Program-made: the position numbers and the translations under genes
The notes under the pieces: generated by a model
What the model saw: the letters and a program-made list of their open reading frames with translations, nothing else
The model's database searches: none
Told to the model about the DNA's origin: nothing
Shown here: positions 1 to 11,820 of the stretch, one piece after another
How positions within the stretch are numbered: position 1 is the stretch's first letter
Layout of the letters: each line of letters starts with the position of its first letter
DNA from: Pycnopodia helianthoides
Taxonomy: Eukaryota > Echinodermata > Asteroidea > Forcipulatida > Asteriidae
Assembly: GCA_032158295.1 (NCBI GenBank)
Contig: CM063260.1
Coordinates: forward strand, 9,156,767-9,220,766
Length of the DNA: 64,000 nucleotides
Direction of reading: 5' to 3'

Positions 1-847
1 AGCCCCCAAAAAGGGGAAATCATTATTTCTGCTCTGAAAACCAACATATTTTTAAAAATTGTTTTGTTATAATTTCATGATTCACTTCATTATCATACAT
101 TCATGTACTTACAATGCATGCTATGTCATTACCGGTACCACCAGGCATGATTATCACACAGCTTGCCACGGTGGTGGTCAATGTTGGTGGTGACGCGTCG
201 AACCACTAAATCATGAAATGGATGTGTGTGTAGTGTGTGCAAACCCCAGCACTGCCCAGCTGCAGTAAAGAAGCATGAGTAAAGACGACTTGAAATTGAA
301 ATGGTTTGTCTCTAGACACAGCACAGACACCGGTTGTTGCAGAACTCTGCCAACGTTGCACTTTTCCCAGTGCAGTCCAAATCATTGCACCTGGTAAGTC
401 AATCATCGCGCACTGCCATGTCGGCTGCCCTGATCAGGTCAAGGTTCCCAGCGGGAAATGTCATTTCTGGAGGTAGAGCGGATCACATTTCATAGGACTA
501 CTTAATCAATCTGCTTATGGAGGCTGCCATCTTGACTGGTTTCACTTAATTTTTCAACGACAAACTACAGTTTGGGTACCAGCCAACTTCAATTAGTCTG
601 GATCCCTGGTTCACGCGCTCGTCCATTCAGTTAGCAAATTCTTGCAATACAAGATGGGAGCCAGATTTCCATTAAAGCAAGTTTTGACGGCGGCGCCCGG
701 CCGCGAATTTTTTTTTCCCAAACTTTTTTTTTTTTTCCTTTTTTTAATATTTTATTTCTTTCCAACATCCGCATTCCGATCGAAAAAAAAAATTCAAAAT
801 CATAACAAAAAAGGGTCATCATAGCAATGTCGTTAGGGGAAAAAAAA

Positions 848-2268
848 AATCGCCGCCCGGCCAGAGTATTTTTTCCCCAGGACAGATGAGGCTACTAAAC
901 ATAAATGGGCGTGTGTCGTAAAGTAAACAAAGTAAACGGAATTCTGAAGCACATAACACTCACCGTGACCATGACACGCACAGTTCGGTTACTTCCATTG
1001 TTATATTTCCTTTTCTAAAGAAATCCTCTGTGGGGTACCACTAGAACAAAGAAAACCTTGTGGGGTAGCATTGTTCTATTGTTAAAAGTACCCCCAAGTT
1101 GGCGCGTGTAAGGGCACACGGGCACACACATAGTCTTTACCGGCGAATTATTGGAGAAGGAAAAACTGTATCACATGAACATCTGGATCAGAAGTTACAT
1201 CAGCTCCAACTCCTAAGCAAATTTGTTGGCTCTTTCAAGCTGCTCTTTTACTTCATACCTCCATGCTTCCATCCATTATTATGTTTAAACACCAAAAGAG
1301 CACGGCGGAGCATATAGCTCCATGCATTGAGTAAGGCAAATGTGAGTACTCCAAGCTTTTTGTTTTATTTGCTACTTATTCTTCATGTTCTTTTTTCCTC
1401 CTATAGTTTAACGTCGGTAAACAATTGGGTTAATGGTGCTCCATTATTGTAAATGACCACTGTGGTCATTTTGTGGGAACCGTGTGAATGGAATGTGTGG
1501 TCTGGGTGGACAGTAGCTATAGCCTTGATTGCAAGGCTGTGTAATAGTTTGCTTTTACTATAAAGCTAAAAATGTGCCATAACCACAGCCGCACGAATGC
1601 GATGCCCGAATGCAATGCAACTCCTGTTCCATTCCCCCGACTGTCGTTAAACAGCACCGTAACACCACGCTCTCACCACCCAAGGAAGCACACAAACGCT
1701 GGTTTACACAGCCCCCCACACACCGCTATTCCACACACCGCTATCGCCCACAATCCTAGCCCTGAGTCACGCGTCCGGCTCACGGGCTAGGATTGTGGGC
1801 GATAGCGGTGTGTGGAATGTGTGTGTGGGGCTGCGTATATTACAATGTACAGGCGCTGTGTGTGTGTGCATGGTGAGAGTATATTTTTTTAGAGTCATTC
1901 GGGGAACTGGGGTTGTATTGCATTCGGGCGGCTGAGGTTTTAGTATCCTTGCTCTATGGTTTTAGCTAGAGTACTTGTCTGCACAGCCTTGATATCAAGG
2001 CTAGGTGGACACAGGAATTTGGTAGGACTGGTGAAAAGGGTTTTATAATTTTTCTTTTGAGAAGGGTGGATAGTCATCTGGAAACAAAGTGGAACATCTC
2101 TGTCACCAAACTAATAGTGATCAAATGTCCTCACGTCAAACCTTTGTCACGCATGGCGAAGTGTGCAAAGTGCGCACGCGCTAAGACTGATTACGGTAGA
2201 AAACACGCCCATTTATGTAAAGTGTCCTCATCTGTCCTGGGAAAAAAAACCGCGCCTGGCCGCAGCAA
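848..2268. repeat. Inverted duplicate pair, about 1.3 kb apart
   Basis: The segment 848-925 recurs in reverse complement at 2199-2268. The shared core includes CCAGGACAGATGAGG followed by CATAAATGGGCGTGT, preceded in both by a T-run and a GC-rich CCGGCC/TGGCCG stretch. This could be the two arms of a degraded transposon spanning about 0.7-2.3 kb, or two insertions of one repeat in opposite directions. No target duplication was identified. Confidence 0.5.
1728..1821. repeat. Near-perfect hairpin palindrome, about 35-bp arms
   Basis: The left arm 1728-1762 (begins ATTCCACACACCGCTATC, ends CCTAGCCC) is the exact reverse complement of the right arm 1787-1821, around a 24-base GC-rich spacer. Looser similarity extends outward into CA/GT-rich sequence on both sides. 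The perfect match suggests recent origin or ongoing correction between the arms. Confidence 0.85.
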
Positions 2269-2395
2269 CTTGAAGTTCCGGCAAAAAACCGAGTTCTCAG
2301 TCGATATGGTCGATCATCATGGTTAAAAACCTGGTTGCTAGAATATAAAGCATCGCATTTCTCTAATTAAAATAAGCGAAAGCGCTTCATAGGAA

Positions 2396-4519
2396 ATGAT
2401 GGATCGCAGACTTGGATTTGGAAGGGTGAGTGAGTTAACCGGTTAGGGTTAGTTGCTGCTCCTCCGTTGCACACAACGCGACGGCAGTGCAACGGCCACA
2501 CTGACCTGTGCTGACGTCCTACCACGGCACTAGGCACTACTCACTAGACTACACCACCACTGACCACTACTTTACTTACCACAGGGGCCCAATTTCATAG
2601 AGCTGCAGCAGCTAAGCACAACATTTTGCTTAGCATGAAATTTCTTCCTTGATAAAAACAGGAGTACCAACCAAATTTCCATGTGTTGCATATTTCACAT
2701 TTGCTTGTTACTAACTGGTATTCAGCTATTGTTTGCTTATCCTAAAAATCATGTGGAAATTTGGTTGGTATTGTGGTAATTCTGTTTTTATCAAGGAAGA
2801 AATTTCATGCTAAGCACTTTTTTGTGCTTAGCAGCTCTATGAAATTGGGCCCACAGGGCTATCCCACACAGTCAGTCCAGTCCTAGAAACTATTTATTAT
2901 GAGTGACATAGAATAGCTGCTCAGCAGCCTTCCAACTTCTCAGCAGTCACTGAGTCAGCACTTCCGCCACTAGCACTCAGTAGCACTAGCAATGCAGTAA
3001 CTAACGCTATCTGTTTTTAATTTTACAATTTTTAATGTTATTATTCTAATAATAAATAATATTTGTTAATTATACTTATAGTATTAATATTAATTTATAA
3101 ATAACATTGTTAATGTTAGTGTTAGTGTTGACGAATAACAGTAAGATTTCTGTATCCAATTGCCACTGTTTCATTCATATCTCGTTCCCATTAGTAATAC
3201 TAAATGAGATGTTGCGGTTGGTAACAATGACTGAGAATGACTAATGTCAATGAGTGAAAAAGAGGCAATCCTACCTAGCTATTTTATTTAGCCTGCTACC
3301 GGTGCCACTACCAAAAACCCAGTAATAATTCAAGTAATGAAGTATGTACCCAAAAATATATTTTTTTAAAGTTACATTTCAATCAATCAATTGTCTCATT
3401 AATAAGTTGTATTAATATTAATAATCACACAAAAAATACTGTAGGAAGTACCGGCAACAATTAAGCAAGTTGTAAAACTCGGGCAATGAAAACTTTTCTA
3501 ACCCTTGATGTGTTTTTTTTTTTTTTTTTCAGGTTCTGCCTAATGCTACAAAATGTAAATCAGTGGTGAAGCTTTTGTTGCTCATGTGTATCTCCTGTTC
3601 GATGCTTCTTGTTATCTTTATCACAGCTTGTGTCAATGACACTACCAATCAGAACAATAAGCAAGCACCTTGTAATCCATCTGCTAATTCACAAACAGAC
3701 AAGCAGTTTTCAGCATTCCTCGTTGTCTTAATAATGTCAGGACCAAAGTTGTTGGAAGGAAGGTACACGGTTCGTAGTACATGGTTGCAGAATCATGGAG
3801 ATGAAGTAATCTATAGATTTGTTTTAGGAACATCTGGCTTATCATCATCAGACATGAACACATTGGAATCGGAACAAAAGCAGTATAATGATTTACTTTT
3901 CCTGCCAGATCTTAAGGATTCATTTAATTCTCTAACCAGTAAATTAATAAAGATGATGGTTTGGTTGGACGGAAATGTTGACTTCCAGTACTTGCTTAAA
4001 GTTGATGATGATTCTTTTGTGCGATTGGATGCAATGCTTCACGAGCTGAGGAGTAAGTCCAGAGTGCGGTTATATTGGGGCTTCTTTGATGGCCGAGCAC
4101 ATGTCCATAAAAGTGGCAAATACGCCGAAGCTGATTGGGTACTGTGTGATCGTTATATACCATTTGCTGTTGGTGGAGGGTATGTGTTATCTAATGATCT
4201 TGTCAAGTTTGTTGCTACAAATGCTCCACTACTGAAGAAATATCATGCGGAGGATGTGTCGCTTGGATCATGGCTTGCTGCAGTTGATGTTCATCGAGAT
4301 CACGATCCCCGCTTTGATACCGAGTACAAATCCCGTGGTTGTCGCAACAGTTACATTGTTACTCACAAACAGAGTGTGCAAAACATCAGAGGAAAATATC
4401 AACAACTCCAGAATATTGGACAGATGTGTGCCAAAGAACAGCAATTTAGAATGTCTTACGTGTACAACTGGGAAAAGCCTCCATCTGAATGCTGTGAGCG
4501 TGTGGAGGGTATACCATAA
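2396..4519 (+). CDS. B3GALT6: Beta-1,3-galactosyltransferase 6 (glycosaminoglycan linker), two exons
   Basis: This is the GT31-family Golgi enzyme that adds the second galactose to the xylose-galactose-galactose-glucuronate linker of proteoglycans. The main exon is 3533-4519, after a T-rich tract and AG at 3531-3532. The protein is type II: a hydrophobic anchor near residues 24-44, then a luminal domain with RSTW (91-94), the metal-binding DDD in KVDDDSF (168-170), YWGFF, GGGYVLS, EDVSLG (250-255), and a C-terminus ending CCERVEGIP that closely resembles vertebrate B3GALT6. The start is uncertain. In the main exon the reading frame enters from the splice site with no ATG before 3584. A candidate first exon, 2396-2425, encodes MMDRRLGFGR, ends at a GTGAGT donor and joins in phase 0, giving 338 residues (human 329). 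If that exon is wrong, ATG 3584 would give a shortened anchor. Function is very secure; exon 1 is about 0.65. Confidence 0.93.
2461..2535. repeat. Short dispersed repeat, copy 1 (partner at 22976-23035)
   Basis: A GC-rich block with CCGTTGCA, an ACGCGACGG core and CTGACGTCCTACCA recurs near 22976-23035 in the first intron of DNAJC16. This copy sits just inside the proposed B3GALT6 intron. The family is unknown to me. Confidence 0.55.
2585..2852. mobile_element. Foldback MITE, GGGCCCAATTTCATAGAGC family, copy 1
   Basis: The ends are inverted: GGGCCCAATTTCATAGAGCT at the left and its complement at the right. Subterminal segments (AGGAAGAAATTTCATGCTAA type) also pair, so most of the 268 bp folds into a hairpin. 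ACAG flanks both ends (2581-2584 and 2853-2856), a possible 4-bp target duplication. It lies in the proposed B3GALT6 intron. Shorter relatives are at 20726-20889 and 48297-48471. Confidence 0.85.
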
Positions 4520-5185
4520 AAGTAATGTTTGTGTTGTGATAAGCTGGTATAAGTTGAGGGATCAGGGTCGCATTTTATTGTTTACTTTTGTACATGTGCT
4601 TGTTTTCATGAATAACATAAGGGTGCACCCCATTAAATAATTATTGAATCAATGACCTGACCGTCACGGATTGACATGAATTTTGGTTTGCTGATTGGAC
4701 TCCTTGAGAAACCCCCAGAATCAAAATTTTATGTCATTCATTTAATGATTCTTTGAGATATGATGGGTTAACAAACTTTTGACTAATTAGCATGACCTGC
4801 TATGTTTGGACATTCATATCTCCAAAAGTACAGCACCTACAGAGATACACTTATAAAGCTTTTGAATTTGAGATGACCCTCAATTGATAATCATAAAATC
4901 AAACTTATACCACATACCACACAAAAACTTAAAAAAAATACGACCTGTGACCTTGATTGGCAAAATTGTGTATTTTTCAAAATGCGTAATTTTGTATTTT
5001 AATGTTAGCCTTAAAAGATGTAAGCAGCATTTCTAGAAATATCCTAGGACACTCTTGCAGTTTTTGAGTTATGATTATTTTAACTGAAAGTAATTAATTA
5101 TCCCTCGGGCAAAGGTTTGCATGAAGCAAAATACGCATGTATTGTATTGGTGCAAGGTTGGCAAGGCTCCCCCCACCATAGGGTG
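4520..5185. other. Intergenic, B3GALT6 3' side
   Basis: AT-rich and non-coding. An ATTAAA at 4632-4637 is a possible polyadenylation signal for B3GALT6, about 115 bases after the stop. Nothing else was recognised before the transposon relic. Confidence 0.4.
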
Positions 5186-5189
5186 ACCA

Positions 5190-6985
5190 ATAGAAAATTA
5201 TATTAATATAAATTTCCCAAATCTTCTTTCTTGCTTTATACTTCTAGGTTGGGCTCCATCAGAGTTTTGTTGCAGATTTAATTCCTTTGGCAGACATCTT
5301 GTAAAAACGTCCTGTTTCTGATAAAGGTTCCACAAACTGTTAGTACATCCTGACTGTAAATGATACGTGTATCTGGGTGATAGGGGAACTTGAAAGATGG
5401 AGATGGTCCATTGGGATGTAGGAAATTCAGTGCCACTTCTTGAATTGCTGGGAGGGTCTCCTTGACACATGCAAGCCACCAGTGGCTGTCATATATCACT
5501 GTAACATACCCCCTTAATGCCAGCCAGTCGGTTTGACTACGGAGAGGAAGAAAATTCTCAAACTTTCACAAAAGGCATGAAGTTTTTGTGTGCCAGGAAT
5601 GGTTCGTGCAGATTGGAATCTTTCTTTGAGGATGCCCGTTTCATTTCTGTACTGCTCTGTAGTTTGCAAAGGCAAAGATTACAGAGAAGTACTGAGTAGG
5701 CCTATACATTGCTTTACACACACCGGTGAAAGGGTAAAACCAAATAATATTCATCTATTAAAGGCAAAGTTGTTATTCTTTATTTCTGAAGTAGCGAACT
5801 CACGAAGCTGATGTGGGGTCATTATCTGCTTGTTCAAAGGATGCTGAAGACTAGCTCTAGCTGCAAGGCGTTTATCAGTTACTCCAACTCCATTAGATGG
5901 TCCTTTCCCATGAGAGGTAGCAAAAAAGTGCCACTCTGCAGGGATACCAAAGTCCTCTTCATGATGACACAAGTTGATGAAGTTCTTGAGGTTATTGTAC
6001 TGAGCAGCACAGCCATCTGAAAAGTATAAAATCTTCAGGAGCCTTTCGATATTGTTCAGAAACTGAATGAGTATTTTCTGAAATAGATGCACTGGCACAG
6101 TATCATGAGTATTACAGTCAGAAATGACAACAAAGCTCAGGTGTTCAACCTTTCCTTCCTGTCTGAAGTAGCAGACAAATGGGTGATCCGTAGCCTGCAG
6201 GTTGTTTCAGTGAAATGGTTGGGCAGCATCCTGTACAAAACTAATTTTCTGCAAAATCTGCTCCTACACATGTACCAAGATCTCGCCTGGTTCTGATTTG
6301 TCCTTAAGGTGTAAAAGAAAATGACTCTGCTATTTTGCAATGAAGTCACGACGTAATAATTTAGTGAGACCAGCCATGAAAGAATCCAAGAAACCATCCA
6401 CCATTTGAATCTTGGTTTCAAGTGTTGAGCAGTCGGTTGTTGTCCACTGCTTATATTTAATCTGGTCAATCATGTTGTCCTCCATTTAAATATCTCGTAG
6501 AATACTTGTTACTGGACATTCGTCACATTTATATGTGAAACATTCAATGCGTGGTGGATTACATTGCATGGAAGCAAGGCGGTAACTGTGGTGTGTTATC
6601 TCTCCATTTGTCACACTTTCAAATTTTGCCCCACTAAACATGAGTTTCACATTTTGATGTGTAGTACAACCACACACTAGATCCGTCAAGGATGCACTGC
6701 TTTGGCCCAAGTTCAGCAAATCTTTAAAATCCAATGTTTTTCCTTGAAAAGTTCAAATACTTCATGTAGGCCTACTTCTTTTAGATTACAGAGAACAAGA
6801 CGTTTCTGGAGATTTTTTTTTTCTCACCGTCAACTGTAACCGATACAAAGTCTTTCATCCCTGGCATTTGTCTGCTGACAGACTTGGACAAGTAAACGTC
6901 TATCACAGTTTCCACTGTTTTTGATGGAAGAGATTTTTCAGCCTTAGGATTTGGAATGGATAATATTCCCTGTTCATTCACCAGC
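5190..6985 (-). pseudogene. Decayed companion ORF of a transposon (ATSHGKG-motif protein)
   Basis: Read on the minus strand from 6985 down, broken frames with several stops and shifts spell one protein. In order: an N-terminal part; a CDECPV cysteine segment (about 6500); a TKLLRRDFIAKQQSHFL segment (about 6370); a core YFSDGCAAQYNN, then AEWHFFATSHGKG (about 5900-6040); and a C-terminal part with WWLACVKETLPA and FLHPNGPSPSFK (about 5390-5480). I recognise this as a large, mostly uncharacterised invertebrate/fish protein family that occurs in many copies. Its biochemical function is unknown to me. It begins roughly 100 bases after the THAP transposase relic on the same strand, which suggests one two-gene element. 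In-frame stops show it is inactive. Confidence 0.75.
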
Positions 6986-7079
6986 TTCTTTGCTTGTCTG
7001 GCTATGTAATTTGATGCTCCAAATTCTTCTGTTTCTCTTTTGATACTCTAAGAAATACAGTTTGTGTTTGAATCACATC

Positions 7080-8479
7080 ATTTGCACTGAAACAACCCTC
7101 TTTATTAAGAAAAGGAGGTACATTTAATTTGAGTCGAAGCTCTTCAAGTTCTTCATTAATCGTGAAGCCTTTGTCAGCCATGACTTCATCTCCTTCTTTG
7201 ATCTCTCCACACTGTTTTTGTGCATTCTAGAACTTTAAAGAAACCACTTCTTCTGATAATTAATTCCTTGTCGCTTATTGAACCCTCATACAGCTGAGAA
7301 ACGAACATGATCCCTCCCATTGGATCAACTCCAAGCATACACTTAAATGTTGTTTGTGGCTTGTAATGGCTGAAACATTCACTGTGTTTTTAGAGAGCTT
7401 GGAACTTGTACAGTTAGTTCTGTGGCATCAATAGAGTTTGGATACTTCTCACAAAATTTCAGAATAATGTCCCTGTGTGGCCATAATGTTTAAAGACCAA
7501 AGGGTGATGTAGAGATAACTTAACCATGTAATTAGTATGTTTGATACAGTGCCTTTATTAGCGTTGAACCGCTAAACAAGGTCGGTATTTGATGCTTCAA
7601 TGCGCAATTTTATTAAGGTCAGTAAGAGTTCATCACAAACCTTAACTTTGTAGGTCCTGTCAACAATGCATCCATCGTCTTCATCAGAAGAGGAATCCGA
7701 ACTGTTCACATTCACATCCTCACTTAGCATTTCTTTTGTGTTAAGTGTTTTGTCCTTCCTTTCCTTTGTTCCCAAATAAATAATATCGTTGTGCTCCATA
7801 GTTAGGCAAACAAATTGAAAGAAATCTTTAAACCTCTCAAACGATGAAAATCCTGTAAAGTGCATAAAAAGTTCTTTTTTCCTTTGGTACAGTCCTGCAC
7901 TTTGAGCGCAGATGGTTGACTGGAAAAGCGTGTTTGCATTGCAAGCCCTCTGCATCTGTTTCTAAGTCTTCAACAGAATATTGCGTTTTCTGAGGAACCT
8001 TAGATTCTCTGGGTCTTTAGGATCAACTACAGTGTAGATCACCATCTCCCACAGAGGCAGTTTCAGTGTTTTCTTTGTCGGACTTTTGCCATTCTCTTCG
8101 CTTTTTGATTGCAGGTCTTTCTTCTTCAGACGAAGAGTCCGTTTCTCCTTGGGACAGTTCTGTCCATAAAAATTTTGAAGGAACTGCACCTTTCTTTAGA
8201 CGCTGTCTCTGAGAACCAATGCCAGTGAAATAATTTCTATTAAAATGACTGGAACATTCTTTGGAAAAGATGCTCAATGATCGAAACATGTTTTTTGTCC
8301 CTCTTAATTCTGTTGAACATATTTGTTGAGAAGAAGAGATTTGTTTTAAGGAATTGAGTGGAATGACGACTCCTGGTGATTATCTGATGATCTGATGAAT
8401 ACTGGCATCCATACACAAAACAGAAGTGAGGCATTTCTGAAAAAGACATGATAAGAGAGATTAAGGAAATTGTCAACAA
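7080..8479 (-). pseudogene. Decayed THAP / DDE_Tnp_4 transposase
   Basis: Minus strand, interrupted by stops and frameshifts. The N-terminus MPHFCFVYGCQ (about 8437) and a second part ECSSHFNRNYF ... LKKGAVPSKF (about 8160-8260) match the two halves of a THAP zinc finger (paired Cys, C..HF, AVPxxF). An acidic Ser/Lys-rich linker follows. The next part has DELLLTLIKLRI and, after a stop, RFNANKGTVSNIL (about 7530-7640), the helix-turn-helix that precedes DDE_Tnp_4 catalytic domains. GDEVMADKGFTI and LNVPPFL (about 7110-7180) match the region of the second catalytic aspartate. Such proteins move PIF/Harbinger- or ISL2EU-like DNA transposons. No clear terminal repeats were found around it. Confidence 0.8.
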
Positions 8480-8535
8480 ACCATAATTAACAAACCTACA
8501 TGTAGGTTGCTGAATGATTTAGTCTAAATAATGAC

Positions 8536-8935
8536 TTAAAGGAACATTACAGAATTGGTAAGAAAAAAACTTGTAAAATATACTTTTTGATCACAGATTT
8601 ACATAAAACTTACACGGTCTAATGATGATGATAGTAGAAAACATCCCTTGAAATATTTCTGTCTGAAATTCCATATTTGATGAGAAATGAATAAACTAAT
8701 TTTCTGATTGGAGTTTATCGCTCAGTGAGCGTTTTATTCATTTGTTGAATCTATATGATTTCATGCAAATGTGTTATCGGTTTTTCACTATTTTCTTGTG
8801 ACCCAGATGGCCGATTGATCTCAAACTTCTACAGGTTTGTCAGTTTATGTACATGTATATGGTGGATTACATAAAGTGCTTACACTGCTAGCAACGGTTT
8901 TGTTAGCAAAAACCAATTCTGTAATGTTCCTTTAA
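8536..8935 (-). mobile_element. TTAA MITE family A, copy 1
   Basis: A 400-bp non-autonomous element with inverted ends AGGAACATTACAGAATTGG and complement, flanked by TTAA on each side (8536-8539 and 8932-8935). An internal CGCTCAGTGAGCG palindrome marks the family. TTAA duplication with AGG-type ends fits Kolobok-like rather than piggyBac-like mobilisation, but this is inference. Other copies: 16024, 18072, 25326, 43653. Confidence 0.95.
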
Positions 8936-9252
8936 ACATATTCCAGTAGATCCATTTAGCCAGTTTACCCAGGGCTTACTCTGGCCCAAGTTAACCAAAG
9001 TTACCCCCATAAAGAGAGCGCATTTACTGCTGGACTAACTTCTCACCAGGCCCCACAATGCTGTGAATTAATATTGAGAAGTTAGTTCATGCTCCATGCA
9101 TTGTGCGATTTGTTTCCAGCTCTTCAGAAGAAATGTTTTAGGTCTGATCAGTATCCAGAGAAATGACTTTTAAAGTACTGTTTCATAAAATGTAAATACA
9201 TTAGAATCGATGACTTTCTTCTTCAACAGACCTGTGATTTTCACCGGGACTA

Positions 9253-9372
9253 TTCCGGCACCCCTATATTCCGGCACCCCTATATTCCGGCACCCCTATG
9301 TTCCGGCACCCCTATGTTCCGACACCCCTATGTTCCGACAGCCCTATTTTCCAACACCCCTATGTTCCGACC
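9253..9372. repeat. 16-bp minisatellite, about 7-8 copies
   Basis: The unit TTCCGGCACCCCTATG is repeated with drift (CCGGCA to CCGACA to CCAACA), each copy keeping ACCCCTAT or a one-base variant. The first copies are most alike and the later ones more diverged. Confidence 0.95.
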
Positions 9373-10871
9373 ACAATTAGATCACAGATTCTTTGTTTAA
9401 AAAGTTTTGATGCTATTTTTGTGAGGAATCAAACACTTTCATGTACATGTTATAAATGTGTCTTTCACTTATGTTAGCTTTTGTTGATTTACAGTGTATA
9501 TAAATCTTTTCAGTATCAACGTAATGCACATGTAAAAGATTAGAATGCTTGCCAATATCAATTTTTGAGATAAAGCTAGAACATTTCAAATGGATTTATG
9601 TAAAGTTTGTAAACCGCTCAAATGAAGTACTGAGTTGTTCGAATGGATTAAACCATTTGAACGAATTATCTACACAGTTCGAACGGATTACTAAACTGTG
9701 CAAATGGATTAGTACCAGTTATTCTTTTAAACGAATTAGTCAATGTTACATTAGTGTTGCATACCGGTACGAAGTTGAAGCATGGTACTCAGTGCCAACC
9801 TACATTGTGTTTATCTCTTTATTAAATGTTTTGATAGTGTGGATAGTGTGTGTTTTGTATGTTTCCTGGTCATTTTCGGCAAATAAGCGGCAAATTTAAA
9901 TGTAACGTTATTTATTTTGTGGGAAATTGAAAGCGCCTCAAAACAATTTATTTAATTTCACTTGGTGTGAGAGCAATTGTTCTTTTGCCTCATGCGATTA
10001 GAAAAAGATAACAGTTCAATTTAACAATCAACTCAAGCTTTTTGCTGAAATCTCGCGCCAACTCTGCTAAATTGAATTGCGATTATTATTATATTTCTGG
10101 TTTATGCTAAATGGCTAAAAGAATTCCTTATAAGGATTATTAAGTTGAATGCATTTAAATAAAATAGGCTGCATTGTTGCCAAAAATGACTGTCTGGGAA
10201 AACCTAATTAACAACCTTAAATAAATTGACTTTATGTCAAGTTTGGAGGATGTTTTTTTATTAAAGCACATGCACATAATGAATTATGCAATACTAGTAC
10301 TACATGTACTTGGCAACAGAATAGATCATTGTTTACAGATTTGGAACTGAAATGTCAGCAGATCAGTTTACGATTTAAGACATCTTTAGCTTTAAGATTT
10401 ATATGAATATATTAGGTGGTTGATATTTGTTTTAGTTGTAATAAACGATATTTTTAAGAAAACAGATGATGCAGTATTTGGCAAAAAACGAAACGCAGGA
10501 TTCTGCGTGATCTTCTTTTATCAGGCTTCAGTTTGGTTCGACCTGATGTTTGAATAGTTCAGTCATGACATGTCTATATGTTGGGGTGAGTGTACATATT
10601 TATTTTTTTACAAAACAAATATATTTTTGTACACTTTTATATGTTGAAATGTATTTATTAAAATACTGGTATGAGTAACATTCCTGTGTGGTCATTGCAC
10701 TATTATAGATGTAACTAAAACTGTCAATACTTTCTTCATTATGTAAGGTAATATGTAATTAACGTCGTTGTTTACCACAAATATGAACATCACATCACAT
10801 CACACTGCATGTAGATGTTTACAACTTGTGGAAGGCTAAGGCCACTTTGATTGCAAATTTCTTCCATTTCT

Positions 10872-11030
10872 ATTCCCTATCCTCGGTCTACTCCGCCCTC
10901 AACGATAGCAGTGGTACAAATAGCAACATCTACGGCTACGACCAAACTGTGACTGTTGATAAAGATGTCCTATACCTTAACGCATGGTGACGTTGCGATT
11001 TAGACGTAGCCGTAGCTGCAGTTACCAATT
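10872..11030. repeat. Small inverted-end repeat (TACGGCTACG family), copy 1
   Basis: It contains CTACGGCTACG near 10931 and GTAGCCGTAGCTGCAG near 11009 in inverted orientation, around a spacer with TAAAGATGTCCTATACCTTA. A relative at 57908-58030 has the same arrangement with GGACGTCATATACTTCAACG in the middle. It is probably a short MITE. Confidence 0.55.
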
Positions 11031-11820
11031 CGGACACGGCCTCACTTTGTACAAAAGATAAGACATGATTGTGATTTTTTCAGGATTTTCAAAAAAAAAC
11101 TCCTTGAATATTCCATTTTTCTTGCAAGAAGTGAAGCAATCACCAAAGAGAGAAAGAAACAGTCCATATTGAGTCCAAACCTCAGGCCAGCAAGCCATTG
11201 AAAACAACATGAATTCAAGCAATGTCCATCACCGAAGACAAACAAAACAGTGCTGTAATAATAAATGAGACACTGCCTATGCTTAGTGAATAGCTAGACC
11301 TAAACTGAAAATAAAATAATAATCGAGTAGCTGCGTAAACCAATGTTTTGATGTTGATCTGATCTCAGATAGTGCCACTTTTTATCCATAAGCCGAAGGT
11401 TTTCTAAAAATAGTCAAACAAAATGGATGCCACATTTTGTTGTCAAGAACTTGACCTGGCATTCAAGAACTTCATGTGACTCGTGGAATTTGGTTGATGG
11501 GACAAACTTTGATAAGATCATGTTGTGTCACATACTCACACGATCTGCTGATAAGTCATGTGTTTGTGTAAACAGACATCGTTTGTATTTATTTTTTTTC
11601 CTTAATATAGGTGGATATCTATGAACAAAAAGAAAACCAAAGTTCATTTGTTGTCTCTATTGACTACGGGTGACGTCAGTAGAATTATCAGTTAATCAAT
11701 TCGCATTTGGAACTGAATTTTGCAGTACTTTCGGTCACACATAAGTTGTGGTGCAACAGTGATATCTTGAGAACCGAGCGCAATAAAACTTCTCACTAAG
11801 TTGCTTCTTATTGGCTCAAA

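Larger units (their letters stand above)
1..2395. other. Intergenic/repeat region upstream of B3GALT6
   Basis: No reading frame here looks like a conserved protein; the longest (at 2057-2326 and 1099-1317) are under 90 codons and show no domain I recognise. The stretch holds homopolymer-rich hairpin sequence (about 690-860), a near-perfect palindrome (1728-1821) and a pair of inverted duplicates (848-925 against 2199-2268). Promoter elements for the downstream gene probably lie near 2340-2395, but I can point to no specific site. Confidence 0.5.
8936..11820. other. Intergenic region with minisatellite and small repeats
   Basis: No supported gene. A frame at 9549-9899 (116 codons) has no recognised domain and begins in AT-rich sequence. 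A 16-bp minisatellite lies at 9253-9372, and a small inverted-end repeat at 10872-11030. The promoter of the tetraspan gene should lie just before 11821; ATTGG (inverted CCAAT) is visible about 10 bases upstream of the ATG, which is probably coincidental. Confidence 0.4.

Noticed and set aside
1769..1778. CACGCGTCCG, which matches a cDNA-cloning adapter
   Set aside because: Ten bases alone are easily chance; it sits in the spacer of a palindrome and no vector sequence adjoins it.
3563..3565. GTG as the start of the galactosyltransferase
   Set aside because: Nuclear genes rarely start at GTG. The upstream frame is open to a splice acceptor, and a coding exon with ATG fits in phase.
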